From Mesorhizobium sp. B2-4-3 (GTDB lineage Bacteria > Pseudomonadota > Alphaproteobacteria > Rhizobiales > Rhizobiaceae): 64,000 bases of DNA. Under the pieces are notes generated by a model that saw only the letters and a list, made by a program, of their open reading frames with translations, had not been told where the DNA came from and did not search any database. The position numbers and the translations under genes were made by a program. The stretch spans positions 1 through 64,000 of the forward strand of contig NZ_VFVL01000023.1 in NCBI RefSeq assembly GCF_006442815.1. The letters run 5' to 3'. How positions within the stretch are numbered: position 1 is the first letter of the stretch; every line of letters begins with the position of its first letter. Shown piece by piece: positions 42,408-52,854 of this stretch.

Positions 42408-42441
42408 CCGACGCACTCCAGGATGAACGAATGGCAGTGTG

Positions 42442-42605
42442 AGGCACCCCCCTCTGCCCTGCCGGGCATCTCCCCCGCAAGGGGGGAGATTGGCAGCTTC
42501 GGCGCCAGCGCTCCACCTGCTACGTTGGCGATTGGCGAAAGCCGCGATGACAGCCAATCTCCCCCCTTGCGGGGGAGATGGCCAGCAGGCCAGAGGGGGG
42601 TGCCT
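42442..42605. repeat. Family A facing pair
   Basis: Within the gap between the TAXI protein and permease genes, so inside the TRAP operon. It could attenuate or stabilise transcripts and change permease level relative to binding protein. Confidence 0.8.
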
Positions 42606-42638
42606 GGCGAAGGCATCTCAGCTAGTCGCGCCACTCTT

Positions 42639-43598
42639 TTACTTCAGCAGCCCTTTTTCCCTGTAATATTTCTCCGCGCCGGGATGCAGCGCCACAGGCA
42701 TGCCGTCCAGCGCCTTGGCCGGATCGATCGCCTTGGCGGCGGCATGCGCGGCGGCCAGCTGGTCGAGATGCTCGAACAGCAGCTTGGTCATCTGGTAGGC
42801 GGTCTCGTCGGAGACGTCGGCGCGGGTGATGAGGAAATTGCCGACCGCGGCGGTCGCGACGTCTTCCGTCTGGCCCTCATAAGTGCCTTTCGGGATAACC
42901 ACGGAAAGATAGGGGGCGCCGATCTTGGCGACGTCCTCGGCCGGCACGGCGACGACGTTGATGGGAAGCGAGGTCGCGAGATCGCGGATGGAGGCGACGC
43001 CGAGGCCGGCCGACTGCAAGGTGGCGTCGAGCTGGCGGTTCTTGATCAGCTCGACCGACTCGGCGAAGGGCAGATATTCGACCCGTCCGAGATCCTCGTA
43101 TTTGAGACCGGCGGCGGCGAAGATGGCGCGCGCGTTGAGCTCGGTGCCGGAGGCAGGCGCGCCGACCGACAGGCTCTTGCCCTTGAGGTCGGCGAGCGTC
43201 TTGATGCCGGATTCCTGGCTGGCGACGATCTGGATGTAATTGGGATAGATCGCGGCGATGCCGCGCAGCTTGTCGAGCTTGCCCGGGAAGCCGGCCTCCG
43301 TGTTGCCTTCGGCAGCCATCTTGACGGAATCGCCGAGCGCAAAGGCGATCTCGCCCTTGCCCTGCTGCAGCAGGTTAAGGTTCTCGACCGAAGCTTTGGT
43401 CGACTGAACCTGGGTGCGCGAGCCCTCTATGCCCTTGCCGTAAATCTCCGACAGCGCGACCCCGAGCGGATAGTAGACGCCCGACGTGCCGCCGGTGAGC
43501 ACATTGATGAATTCCTGCGCCCCGGCCGACACGGCACCAAGGCCGAGCGACAAAGCCAGCGCGCCGGCGGCAATAGACTTGGTCCTGAAATTGAACAT
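42639..43598 (-). CDS. TAXI family TRAP solute-binding protein
   Basis: 319 residues from the ATG at 43598, behind a GAGGAAAT site. Sec signal peptide (SIAAGALALSLGLGAVSAGA) then the TAXI start EFINVLTGGTSGVYYPLGVALSEIYGK. VQSTKASVENLNLLQQGKGEIAFALGD and VGAPASGTELNARAI are typical ligand-binding segments. Periplasmic; captures an organic acid for the fused permease. First gene of the operon. Confidence 0.93.
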   Translation of the reverse strand: MFNFRTKSIAAGALALSLGLGAVSAGAQEFINVLTGGTSGVYYPLGVALSEIYGKGIEGSRTQVQSTKASVENLNLLQQGKGEIAFALGDSVKMAAEGNTEAGFPGKLDKLRGIAAIYPNYIQIVASQESGIKTLADLKGKSLSVGAPASGTELNARAIFAAAGLKYEDLGRVEYLPFAESVELIKNRQLDATLQSAGLGVASIRDLATSLPINVVAVPAEDVAKIGAPYLSVVIPKGTYEGQTEDVATAAVGNFLITRADVSDETAYQMTKLLFEHLDQLAAAHAAAKAIDPAKALDGMPVALHPGAEKYYREKGLLK

Positions 43599-43782
43599 CG
43601 CGATTTCCTCCCTGAAAAAATGTCGGCCCGCAACCCGCCCCTCCCGGCGAGCCGCGACGAGTTTAGACGGCGGAAGGCAAATGCCAACCCGCAATTGCAT
43701 GCGTTAGACCAATGGTCGAGTGGCGACGAAAAGCGCCGGCTTGCGCTCGCTTGCTTTGGGGACGAAAGATTTTCGAGGCGCC

Positions 43783-43809
43783 TGTCGAAATCGGCTGCGG
43801 CCGCACGAC
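43783..43809 (+). promoter_or_regulatory. ECF42-type promoter
   Basis: TGTCGA at 43783-43788, 17 bases, CGAC at 43806-43809, about 50 bp before the YCII-like gene. From memory, ECF42 sigma factors recognise TGTCGA with a CGA-type -10. The target would be its own operon. Confidence 0.5.
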
Positions 43810-43857
43810 ATAGGTCGGCACGCGACGATGCGGCCTTCAACAAAACGGGAGAAGACC

Positions 43858-44226
43858 ATGCGATACATGCTTTTGATCTACAATGACGAAGCCGCGATGG
43901 CGAACGCTCCGAAGGAGCAGACCCAGCAGGTGCTCGCGGCCTATGGCGCCTATACCGAGGCGCTGAAGACATCCGGCGCTTATATCGCCGGCGAGCGGCT
44001 GCGCCCGACCCAGGCGGCCACCGCGGTGCGGATGGCGAACGGCAAGACCAATGTGCTCGACGGCCCCTATGCCGACACCAAGGAGCAATTGGCGGGTTTC
44101 TACATGATCGAGGCGGCCGACATCGACACGGCCATCGAATGGGGCGCGCGTTGCCCGGCGTCCAGCACCGGCACGGTCGAGGTGCGGCCGATCTGGGAAA
44201 TGGCCGAGTACATAGAAGCCGCATAG
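43858..44226 (+). CDS. YCII-related (DGPF) protein partner of ECF42
   Basis: 122 residues from the ATG at 43858 (MRYMLLIYNDE). DGPF-type motif DGPYADTKEQLAGFYMIEA and GAYIAGERLRPTQAATAVR match the DGPF/YCII family that habitually precedes ECF42 sigma genes. It is likely a regulator or small oxidoreductase-like partner of the sigma factor. The sigma gene begins 11 bp after the stop. Confidence 0.85.
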   Translation: MRYMLLIYNDEAAMANAPKEQTQQVLAAYGAYTEALKTSGAYIAGERLRPTQAATAVRMANGKTNVLDGPYADTKEQLAGFYMIEAADIDTAIEWGARCPASSTGTVEVRPIWEMAEYIEAA

Positions 44227-44237
44227 CGAACCCTGTG

Positions 44238-45485
44238 ATGGATGATCGCTCGGAGATCGCGCGGGCGGCGGCCGAGGCGGCCGCCCGGCGCAGCTACGGC
44301 AAGCTGGTGGCCTGGCTGGCGGCCCGCACGCGCGACGTCGCCGGTGCCGAGGACGCGCTGGCCGACGCCTTCGCGGCCGCGCTCGAACGCTGGCCGCGAA
44401 CCGGCGTCCCGGCCCAGCCGGAAGCCTGGCTGCTCGCGGTGGCGCGTCGGCGCGACGTGGACGCGGTGCGGCGGAGGCTGACCGGCGAGGCCGCCCGCGA
44501 TCATCTGCAGCTGATGGCTGAGGAAATGGAGGCGCGCATGCACGGCGAGGAGCTGCCCGACGACCGGCTGCGGCTGATGTTTGCCTGCGCCCATCCGGCG
44601 ATCGAATCGAGTGTGCGCGCGCCGCTGATCCTGCAGACGATCCTCGGTTTCGACGCCGCGACGATCGCCTCGGCCTTCCTGGTTTCGCCGGCGACGATGG
44701 GACAGCGGCTGGTGCGGGCCAAGGCGCGCATCCGCGAAACCGGGATTCCGTTTCGCGTGCCGGAGCAGGCGGAGCTCGGCGAGCGGCTGGGCGCCGTGCT
44801 GGAGGCGATCTACGCCACCTTCGCCGAAGGCTGGTCCGATCCGACCGGCACCGACAGCCGGCGGCGCAACCTCGCCACCGAAGGCATCTGGCTTGGACGA
44901 CTGGTCGCCTCGCTGATGCCGGACGAGCCGGAGGCGCTCGGGCTTCTGGCGCTGATGCTGTTCGCCGAGGCGCGCCGCTCGGCGAGGCGCGGCGCGGACG
45001 GCGATTTCGTGCCTTTGGCCGAGCAGGATATCGCGCTCTGGGACGACGGCCTGATCGACGAGGCGGAAGCCTTGCTGGTGCACGCCGCGCAAAGGAGCAT
45101 CATCGGTCGCTATCAGCTCGAGGCCGCCGTGCAGTCCGCCCATACGGCGCGCCGGCGCGGCGGCGGCACGGACTGGACGGCGATCCGCCAGCTCTATGAC
45201 GCGCTGCAGGCCGTGGCCGGCTCGCCGGTGGTGGCGATCAACCGCGCGGTGGCGATCGCCGAAACCGACGGTGCAACGGCTGGATTGGCTGCGCTTTACG
45301 TGCTGGGCGAGGACAAGCGGCTGCAGGACTACCAGCCCTATTGGGCCGCTCGCGCCGGGCTGTTGGCCAGGCTAGGCAACACGAAGCAGGCGGCCCAGTC
45401 CTACGACCGGGCGATCGGCCTCGAGCGCGACCCGGCGCTGCGGCGTTTCCTGCAGGGCGAGAAGGCGAAGCTTGTTGGGAGTTAG
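44238..45485 (+). CDS. ECF42-type RNA polymerase sigma factor
   Basis: 415 residues. Residues 1-165 are sigma-70 regions 2 and 4 (GAEDALADAFAAALERWPRTGVPAQPEAWLLAVARRRDVDAVRRR; IASAFLVSPATMGQRLVRAKARI). The long C-terminal extension (DUF6596 and TPR-like, AIYATFAEGW, LLALMLFAEARRSAR, YDRAIGLERDPALRRF) is characteristic of ECF42 and replaces an anti-sigma factor in control. Operon with the YCII gene; likely autoregulated from the promoter at 43783. Physiological signal unknown. Confidence 0.9.
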   Translation: MDDRSEIARAAAEAAARRSYGKLVAWLAARTRDVAGAEDALADAFAAALERWPRTGVPAQPEAWLLAVARRRDVDAVRRRLTGEAARDHLQLMAEEMEARMHGEELPDDRLRLMFACAHPAIESSVRAPLILQTILGFDAATIASAFLVSPATMGQRLVRAKARIRETGIPFRVPEQAELGERLGAVLEAIYATFAEGWSDPTGTDSRRRNLATEGIWLGRLVASLMPDEPEALGLLALMLFAEARRSARRGADGDFVPLAEQDIALWDDGLIDEAEALLVHAAQRSIIGRYQLEAAVQSAHTARRRGGGTDWTAIRQLYDALQAVAGSPVVAINRAVAIAETDGATAGLAALYVLGEDKRLQDYQPYWAARAGLLARLGNTKQAAQSYDRAIGLERDPALRRFLQGEKAKLVGS

Positions 45486-45531
45486 GGTCTGCGCGCGTCG
45501 CTTCGCTCCTTGCTCCGCCCGTGGATGACGA
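45484..45531. repeat. Half family C element
   Basis: Only the right arm (AGGGTCTGCGCGCGTCGC and CCGTGGATGACGA) remains, starting within the sigma gene's stop codon. Confidence 0.7.
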
Positions 45532-45566
45532 CCGTGAGGGCGGCTGAAGCCAACCTCCGAGCGCGC

Positions 45567-46547
<981 letters not shown>

Positions 46548-46733
46548 TGGTTCGCTCCCAAGGCAATGGCACAGGCAAAAACAGAATAGGGCTTTCAGCC
46601 GCGCAAGATAGGCCGGCGACCGAAAATATCCGAGTGGGGCGGTTGCTCAAAAGCGCCCGCGACCGGAAAAGCATTTTCCGCCGCGGCGGGTTTCAGGAAT
46701 GGTTTGGCTGAAATCGAAACGATCACGCACCAG

Positions 46734-46873
46734 GGTGTGTTGAGATTCAGGTCAGGCCGAGCCGAGAAGGGTGGATTCCGAGAACCGGAGCGGAGCGTAC
46801 TAGAAGTACGTGAGCACCGGAAGCGCAGGAAGCCGTCCTTCGCAGGCCGGCCTCACCTGAATATCAATACACC
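46734..46873. repeat. 140-bp inverted-repeat element F, copy 1
   Basis: Ends are near-inverted repeats (GGTGTGTTGAGATTCAGG and CCTGAATATCAATACACC); the interior has GTACTAGAAGTAC and GGATTCCGAGAACCGGAGC segments. It ends one base before the lysE stop codon on the other strand. It is part of the 326-bp gap upstream of cysK; the remainder (46548-46733) has only a GGAAAAGCATTTTCC hairpin. Copy 2 is at 50097-50237. Confidence 0.85.
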
Positions 46874-47491
46874 TTATTGACGCGCCGCGATCGCGGCGGC
46901 CGCCCCCATCATGAAGCCGGCGGCGGTGCGGTTCAGGACCTTCAGCGCGCGCGGCGATTTCAGGAACCAGCGCGCCTTGGCGGCCAAAGCCAGATAAGGC
47001 ACCAGCACCACGAACAGCACCGCCACGGTGAGCATCGCGAGGATGGCGTAGTCGGCGAGCGTGATCGTCTTCAGGTCGACGATGGTCGGCGTTATGGCGA
47101 GATAGAAGATCATCGTCTTCGGATTGCCGAGCGTCACGGTCAGCCCGGCGACGAAGCTCGACACCAGGCCGCCCTTGGCCTTCCTCGCCTCGATGGTCTC
47201 GGGCGTGATGCCGCTGGTCCAGAAGCGCCAGGCAAGGAAGGCGAGATAAGCGACGCCGGCCCATTTGATGGCGAGGAAGACCATGCCGAAGGTCTGCGCG
47301 ACGAAGGCGAGCCCGAGCACCACGGCGGTGAGATAGGTGAGGTCGCCGAGCATCAGGCCGAACGACATGGCGAGCGAGGAACGGAAGCCGGAGCCGAGCG
47401 CGCGGGCGACAAGCGCCGTCACGCCGGGGCCGGGAATGGCGGCGGCGACGCCGAGGGCGGCGCTGTAAGCGAGGAATCCGGTGAGTGTCAT
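46874..47491 (-). CDS. LysE/RhtB family exporter
   Basis: 205 residues from the ATG at 47491. The family signature is GVAAAIPGPGVTALVARALGSGFRSSLAMSFGLMLGD near the N-terminus, with six transmembrane segments in all. Exports amino acids or homoserine lactone precursors; substrate not defined by sequence. The stop codon directly abuts repeat F, which may serve as its 3' stem-loop. Confidence 0.9.
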   Translation of the reverse strand: MTLTGFLAYSAALGVAAAIPGPGVTALVARALGSGFRSSLAMSFGLMLGDLTYLTAVVLGLAFVAQTFGMVFLAIKWAGVAYLAFLAWRFWTSGITPETIEARKAKGGLVSSFVAGLTVTLGNPKTMIFYLAITPTIVDLKTITLADYAILAMLTVAVLFVVLVPYLALAAKARWFLKSPRALKVLNRTAAGFMMGAAAAIAARQ

Positions 47492-47685
47492 GGTTCTGGC
47501 CTGGCGTATAGTCCTGCGGGGACCGCTGTCGAGAGCCGGGCTTTTATCATGATGCCAGTTCGACGGTAATTCCCCTCGCGGCGGGATTTGTTGCGCCAGC
47601 TCGACCGGGAAGTGTTCCCGGCACGGGCATTTGGCCGGTCGCGCCGGCGCGCGCGCCTTGGAGATTGGTCGAAACGGCCCAGCCT

Positions 47686-47868
47686 CGTCATCCACGGGCG
47701 GAGCAAGGAGCGAAGCGACGCGCGCAGACCCGAGGATCCATTCCGTGACCCTGATCAAAGAGCGCAGCGGAGCAGAATTCTGCACCGCAGCAGCGCTCAT
47801 GCGTCACGGAATGGATTCCAGGGTCTCCGCGACGCCGCTTCGCGGCTGCTCCGCCCTGGAATGACGAG
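47686..47868. repeat. Family C element with GCAGAATTCTGC core
   Basis: Left arm CGTCATCCACGGGCGGAGC, right arm with GCTTCGCGGCTGCTCCGCCC. It lies between lysE and the sugar dehydrogenase gene; the downstream stretch to 47930 resembles part of family D (CAGCGTTTGCGCTG). Confidence 0.8.
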
Positions 47869-47930
47869 GTTGAGAGGTATCCGCCAATTCCCAGCGTTTG
47901 CGCTGTCCCTTATGACCCACTGTCGAACAG

Positions 47931-49268
47931 CTACCCACCATAAGTAATGCGCCAGATCGTGCCGTTGCCGTCCTCGGTCAGGATCAGCGCGCCGTCCCGG
48001 GCCACGGCGACGCCGACCGGCCGGCCCCAGACCGCGTCGTCGGAAATGACGAAGCCGGTGGCGAAGTCCTCGTATTCGCCGGTCGGCTTGCCGTCCTTGA
48101 ATCTGAGCCGCACCACCTTGTAGCCGGTGCGGACATTGCGGTTCCACGAGCCGTGCAGCGTGACGAAGGCGTCGCCCTTATAGTCAGCCGGAAAACTCCC
48201 GCCATCATAGAAGGCGATGTTGAGCGGCGCCGAATGCGCCTGCATCAGCACATCCGGAACCGTGACCTTGCCGGCGAGATCGGGGCGCGCGCCCTTGTGG
48301 CGCGGATCCTCGTTGTCGCCGATATAATACCAGGGCCAGCCATAGAAGGCGCCTTCCTTCACGGCGGTCGCGTATTCGAAGGGGGTGTTATCGCCAAGCT
48401 CGTCGCGCTCGTTGACGACGCACCAGAGCGCGCCCGTCGCCGGCTGCACGGTCATGCCGGAGCAGTTGCGCAGGCCGGTGGCGACGGTCCTGCGGTTGTT
48501 GCCGTTGGGATCGAAAGCCAGCACGTCGGCGCGACCCTGTTCCGGACCCCAGGCCTCGCCCAGCGGCTGCGATTTCGTCCACGCCTCGACACCGCCCTTC
48601 GGCTTTGCGCCCATGTCCTCGGCAACGTTGGAGCCCGAGCCGACCGACAGATAGAGCGTCTTGCCGTCGGGCGAGAAGGCGATGTCGCGCGTCCAGTGAT
48701 GGCTGGCGGGAACCTTTGCGACGATGGTTTCCGGCTTGCCGGACGCTTCGAGGTCGCCGTCGCGATAGGCAAAGCGCACGACGCTGTTGCTGTTGGCGAC
48801 ATAGACCCATTGCGGCTTGTCGCCCGGCGGATAGAAGGCGATGCCGTAGGGCCGGGTCAGGCCCTTGGCGAAGACCGATGTCTGCGCGGGCTTGGCGCTG
48901 CCTTCCGCCAGGCGATAGACGCGAACCTGGTTCGCCCGGCTGTCGGCGATGAAGAGATCGCCATTCGGCGCCACGCGCACGACACGCGGACTGTCGATAC
49001 CGGAAGCGACCAGCGCGGCGGAGAAGCCGGGCGGAAGCTTCGGCTTCGCATCCTCGGGGCGATCGGTGACACCGCCGCCATTGGAGGCGGACTCCGTCAC
49101 ATCGGGTTTCGACAAATCCTGCGGTTTCAGCAGCCGGCGCACGCCCGGGCGGTCGGCCTTCCAATCGCCGAAGGCTTTTTCGCCGCTGAGCAAGGGTTGA
49201 TCGGCCTGCGCAAGGGCGCCGGTGGCAAAGACCAGCGCGAGGCCCGCAAGGCCGGCGATCCGCATCAT
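47931..49268 (-). CDS. PQQ-dependent sugar dehydrogenase (sorbosone type)
   Basis: 445 residues from the ATG at 49268 (a second ATG follows at once). Signal peptide (IAGLAGLALVFATGALAQA). The beta-propeller shows LPPGFSAALVASGIDSPRVVRVAPNGDLFIADSRANQVRVY, HHWTRDIAFSPDGKTLYLSVGSGSN and GVAVARDGALILTEDGNGTIWRI, typical of the Gdh-B/sorbosone dehydrogenase family, which uses PQQ and Ca2+ in the periplasm. Substrate unknown; no pqq genes are in the window. Confidence 0.88.
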   Translation of the reverse strand: MMRIAGLAGLALVFATGALAQADQPLLSGEKAFGDWKADRPGVRRLLKPQDLSKPDVTESASNGGGVTDRPEDAKPKLPPGFSAALVASGIDSPRVVRVAPNGDLFIADSRANQVRVYRLAEGSAKPAQTSVFAKGLTRPYGIAFYPPGDKPQWVYVANSNSVVRFAYRDGDLEASGKPETIVAKVPASHHWTRDIAFSPDGKTLYLSVGSGSNVAEDMGAKPKGGVEAWTKSQPLGEAWGPEQGRADVLAFDPNGNNRRTVATGLRNCSGMTVQPATGALWCVVNERDELGDNTPFEYATAVKEGAFYGWPWYYIGDNEDPRHKGARPDLAGKVTVPDVLMQAHSAPLNIAFYDGGSFPADYKGDAFVTLHGSWNRNVRTGYKVVRLRFKDGKPTGEYEDFATGFVISDDAVWGRPVGVAVARDGALILTEDGNGTIWRITYGG

Positions 49269-49299
49269 GGCTGTCCTCCGTCGTCTGCGCCTGGCCGAC

Positions 49300-49730
49300 G
49301 TCGTCATCCCCGGGCGAAGCAGGAGCGAAGCTCCGTCGCGGAGACCCTGGGATGACTAAAAGCGCCCCCGCCGATCTACAAGGCATGCGCCGCAACACCA
49401 TCCGATCCGTCAATTTCCGGGTTAGGAACTAGTTCCCCGACACACGGATTTTTGAAAGGTTGCCGTTTGTCTTGGTGCAAGATTTTCCATTCATGTCCGT
49501 GAAATCAGCGCAAACGCCGGGGATTGGTCGAGAGCCGCCCAACCTCGTCATTCTATGGCGAAGCAAGGAGCGAAGCGACGCGGCGCAGACCATAGAATCC
49601 ATTCCGTGACTTGGAAGCGTTGCGACGGTGCAGAATTTGCTCCGTTGCACGCCTTGGCGAAGGTAACGGCATGGATTCCAGGGTCTTCGCGACGGAGCTT
49701 CGCTCCTGCTCCGCCCTGGAATGACGATCG
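49300..49730. repeat. Repeat cluster: half C, D, C (586-bp gap)
   Basis: Half family C at 49300-49357, family D at 49448-49540 (TTTTGAAAGGTTGCCG, TCCGTGAAATCAGCGCAAACGC) and a full family C at 49545-49730. Two short copies of a CCGTCAATTTCC segment flank them (near 49408 and 49790). No coding signal in the gap. Confidence 0.8.
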
Positions 49731-49854
49731 CGATTGCGCGTTTCGGCCAATCTCCGAAGCAGGCGATCTGCCAGGGCAACACCGCCCGATCCGTCAATTT
49801 CCGTGTTAGGAAACTAGGATCGGCGGGTGTTCTGAAAAGAGCGGTGAGCGGATT

Positions 49855-50070
49855 TCATGGCGCCTGCCGATCAGTCGCCTCCTCGGCATCCAGGTCGTCG
49901 TCGAGGCGCTTTTCCAGCTCGACGAGGTCCGCCGGCAAGGGCAGGCCCATGGCGCGCATTTCCCGCAATTTCTCGCGCAGCTGCTCCTGGATTTCGTGCT
50001 CGTCCTTGGGCTGGTTCACCATCTCCTCGAGCAGCAGGCTGATCTGGGCTTTCAACGATTCAAGCGCCAT
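49855..50070 (-). CDS. Small helical protein, unknown
   Basis: 71 residues (ATG at 50070, AGGAG-like GAGGAGAAA upstream). All-helical and charged: LESLKAQISLLLEEMVNQPKDEHEIQEQLREKLREMRAMGLPLPADLVELEKRLDDDL. Probably a coiled-coil. No named family recognised. It lies just downstream of hrcA on the same strand, separated by repeat F. Confidence 0.65.
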   Translation of the reverse strand: MALESLKAQISLLLEEMVNQPKDEHEIQEQLREKLREMRAMGLPLPADLVELEKRLDDDLDAEEATDRQAP

Positions 50071-50096
50071 GTTTTTCTCCTCTGCGGCGGACCTTA

Positions 50097-50237
50097 GGTG
50101 TGTCGAGGTTCAGGTCAGGCCGAGTCGAGAACGGTGGATTCCGAGAACCGGAGCGGAGCGTACGTTCAAGTACGTGAGCACCGGAAGCGCAGGAAGCCGC
50201 CGTTCGCAGGCCGGCATCATCTGCATATCGATACACC
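50097..50237. repeat. 140-bp inverted-repeat element F, copy 2
   Basis: Nearly the same as copy 1 with GGTGTGT and ACACC ends and GTACGTTCAAGTAC interior. Its last base is the last base of the hrcA TAG stop. Left side preceded by TTA, right followed by TAA, so the ends read TTAGGTGT and ACACCTAA. Confidence 0.85.
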
Positions 50238-51334
50238 TAACGAAGCATGCGGGAAATCAGTTGTGCGGTGTAGTCGACCATCGGCACGATGCGAGCGTAA
50301 TTCAGCCGGGTCGGGCCGATGACGCCAAGCGCGCCGACGACGCGGGCGTCCTTGTCGCGATAGGGGGCGACGACCAGCGACGAGCCGGACAGCGAAAACA
50401 GCTTGTTCTCCGAGCCGATGAAAATGCGCACGCCCGGCCCTTCTTCGGCGAGGTCGAGCAGCTGCAGCAGTCCGTCCTGGGTTTCCAGGTCCTCGAACAG
50501 ATGGCGAAGCAATTCGATATCCGCCTGGGCGGTGACGTTTTCCAGGAGGTTGGCGCGGCCGCGCACGATAAGGCGCGCCGGCAGGCCGCTTTCGGCGCCG
50601 GCCCAGACCGCCAGCCCCTTCTCGACCAGATCCTGCGACAGCGTGTCGAGCGCCGCCGTGGTCTCGTCCTTGATGCGGGCGATTTCCGCCCGCGCCTCGG
50701 CCAGTGTTCGGCCACGGATATGGGCGTTGAGGAAATTCGAGGCCTCGTGCAACTGCGACACGGTGGTGCCGGCCGGCAGGTCGACGACGCGGTTCTCGAC
50801 ATCGCCGTTCTGCGACACCAGCACGGCGAGCGCCTTGGTGGGCTCGAGCTGGATGAATTCGATGTGCTTCAGCGCCACCTCGTTCTTGGAGGCGAGCACG
50901 AGGCCGGCGCCGCGCGACATGCCGGACAGCATCTGGCTAGCCTCGGTCAGCATATGCTCCAGCGTCGCGCCGGAGCCGGAGGCGCGCACCTGCGCCTCGA
51001 TGGTGCGGCGCTCGTCGTCGGAAAGGTCGCCAAGCTCCATGAACGCGTCGACGAAAAAGCGCAAGCCGGTCTGGGTCGGTAGCCGCCCGGCGGAAATATG
51101 CGGCGCGTAGATCAGCCCCAGATGCTCGAGGTCGCTCATCACGTTGCGGATGGTGGCCGGCGACAGCGAGGAGGGCAGGATGCGCGACAGGCTGCGCGAG
51201 CCGACCGGCTCGCCGTCGCGCAAGTAGGAATCGACAATCCGCCGGAAGATATCGCGCGAGCGCATGTCGAGTGATTGAAGTACCGGCGACTGAAGCCCGG
51301 GACTCTGGGACGTCGGATCGACTGGTTTGTTCAT
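50237..51334 (-). CDS. hrcA: Heat-inducible transcription repressor HrcA
   Basis: 365 residues from the ATG at 51334. N-terminal winged helix: [61 protein letters not shown]. The GAF-like C-terminal domain ends [31 protein letters not shown]. Represses groESL or similar at CIRCE operators; no CIRCE site was found in this window. Divergent from rph, the usual rhizobial arrangement. Confidence 0.96.
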   Translation of the reverse strand: MNKPVDPTSQSPGLQSPVLQSLDMRSRDIFRRIVDSYLRDGEPVGSRSLSRILPSSLSPATIRNVMSDLEHLGLIYAPHISAGRLPTQTGLRFFVDAFMELGDLSDDERRTIEAQVRASGSGATLEHMLTEASQMLSGMSRGAGLVLASKNEVALKHIEFIQLEPTKALAVLVSQNGDVENRVVDLPAGTTVSQLHEASNFLNAHIRGRTLAEARAEIARIKDETTAALDTLSQDLVEKGLAVWAGAESGLPARLIVRGRANLLENVTAQADIELLRHLFEDLETQDGLLQLLDLAEEGPGVRIFIGSENKLFSLSGSSLVVAPYRDKDARVVGALGVIGPTRLNYARIVPMVDYTAQLISRMLR

Positions 51335-51530
51335 CCCGGCGAGAAACCTCCTTCCGAAAGATATAGACTTAAGCCACACCGGCGCAACCCGTGCCGCGTT
51401 TGCGGTCACGGTGCCGCGTTTGCGGTCACCCGGCCCGTTTTCCTGCGCGGCGTCCTTTTCCTTTGCGACTTGCCCCGCATGCGTCTACAAGCCGGCCACG
51501 ATTCCGGAAAACGACAAGAAAGAAGGCCGA

Positions 51531-52247
51531 ATGCGCCCCTCCAAACGCCAAGCCGACGAAATGCGCGCCATCTCCTTCGAGCGCGGCGTCTCCAAGCATG
51601 CCGAAGGCTCGTGCCTGGTGAAGTTCGGCGACACGCATGTGCTGTGCACGGCGAGCCTGGAGGAAAAAGTGCCGGCATGGATGCGCAATTCCGGCAAGGG
51701 CTGGGTGACGGCCGAATACGGCATGCTGCCGCGCTCGACCGGCGAGCGCATGCGGCGCGAGGCCTCGGCCGGCAAGCAGGGCGGCCGCACGCTTGAGATC
51801 CAGCGGCTGATCGGCCGTTCGCTGCGCGCCGTGGTCGACCTGCAGGCGCTGGGCGAGCAGCAGATCACCGTCGACTGCGACGTCATCCAGGCCGATGGCG
51901 GCACGCGCACCGCCTCGATCACCGGCGGCTGGGTGGCGCTCTATGATTGCCTGCGCTGGATGGAAGCGCGCCAGATGGTGAGCGTTTCCAAGGTGCTGAA
52001 GGACCATGTCGCGGCGATTTCCTGCGGCATCCATGACGGCCAGCCGGTCATCGATCTCGATTACCTCGAGGATTCCTCGGCCGGCACCGACGCCAATTTC
52101 GTCATGACGGGCAAGGGCGGCATCGTCGAGATCCAGGGCACGGCCGAGGGCGAGCCCTTCTCAGAGGAGCAGTTCGCGGCGCTGATGGGGCTGGCGAAGA
52201 AGGGTATCTCGCGGCTGGTGAGCTTGCAGCAGATGGCGGTGGCGTAG
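51531..52247 (+). CDS. rph: Ribonuclease PH
   Basis: 238 residues from the ATG at 51531 (upstream reading frame is not RNase PH). Motifs [52 protein letters not shown] and [37 protein letters not shown] are diagnostic, and [18 protein letters not shown] the late strand. Phosphorolytic 3'-end trimming of tRNA. Followed by repeat A and then the VOC-rdgB-hemW block. Confidence 0.96.
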   Translation: MRPSKRQADEMRAISFERGVSKHAEGSCLVKFGDTHVLCTASLEEKVPAWMRNSGKGWVTAEYGMLPRSTGERMRREASAGKQGGRTLEIQRLIGRSLRAVVDLQALGEQQITVDCDVIQADGGTRTASITGGWVALYDCLRWMEARQMVSVSKVLKDHVAAISCGIHDGQPVIDLDYLEDSSAGTDANFVMTGKGGIVEIQGTAEGEPFSEEQFAALMGLAKKGISRLVSLQQMAVA

Positions 52248-52283
52248 GGCGTCGCAGAGAAGAACGAATGAGGTTGGCGATCC

Positions 52284-52442
52284 TTCACACCCCCCTCTGG
52301 CCTGCCGGCCATCTCCCCCGCAAGGGGGGAGATCGGATGTCACCTTGGGTTTCGCCAACCATCAACGTTGAGATGCCGCCGGCGGAGCTGCCAATCTCCC
52401 CCCTTGCGGGGGAGATGGCCGGCAGGCCAGAGGGGGGTGCCT
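52284..52442. repeat. Family A facing pair
   Basis: Inserted between rph and the VOC gene; its right arm (GGCCAGAGGGGGGTGC) ends directly before the GTG start codon of the VOC gene, so it holds the probable ribosome-binding region (no other SD sequence is visible). Confidence 0.8.
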
Positions 52443-52443
52443 C

Positions 52444-52854
52444 GTGACTCCCTCAGCAATTTTGGAATCAGCGCTATATGTGAATGATCTCAAGGCAGCC
52501 GAAGCCTTCTACCGCGACGTCATCGGCCTCGAGGCGCTGGGCAAGGTCGAAGGGCGCCACGTCTTCTTCCGCTGCGGCGACGGCGTATTGCTCCTCTTCA
52601 ACGCCGAGGCGACCAAGATCCCGCCGGCGCCCGACGCCAGGCTGAAGGTGCCGCCGCACGGCACGGCCGGCGAGGGCCACCTCTGCTTCGCCGCGACCGC
52701 CGATGAGATCGCCGCATGGCGCAGGCATCTCGCGGCCAGGAACATCGCCATCGAAAGCGATTTCGAGTGGCCGCAGGGCGGGCATTCGATCTATATCCGC
52801 GATCCGTCGGGCAATTCGATCGAGTTCGCCGAGCCAAGGATCTGGGGTTTTTGA
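52444..52854 (+). CDS. VOC superfamily (glyoxalase-like) protein
   Basis: 136 residues starting with GTG at 52444. Vicinal-oxygen-chelate fold: [54 protein letters not shown] and [15 protein letters not shown], with His/Glu metal ligands expected at GHLCF and SIEFAE. Could be a lyase, dioxygenase or resistance protein; reaction unassigned. Stop and the rdgB start overlap by 1 base (TGATG). Confidence 0.87.
   Translation: MTPSAILESALYVNDLKAAEAFYRDVIGLEALGKVEGRHVFFRCGDGVLLLFNAEATKIPPAPDARLKVPPHGTAGEGHLCFAATADEIAAWRRHLAARNIAIESDFEWPQGGHSIYIRDPSGNSIEFAEPRIWGF

Noticed and set aside
46734-50237. Element F as a full insertion sequence
   Set aside because: 140 bp is too short for a transposase, and no open frame is present.
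50237-51530. CIRCE operator near hrcA
   Set aside because: I looked for the TTAGCACTC-N9-GAGTGCTAA inverted repeat in the hrcA-rph gap and did not see it; the target genes are outside this window.
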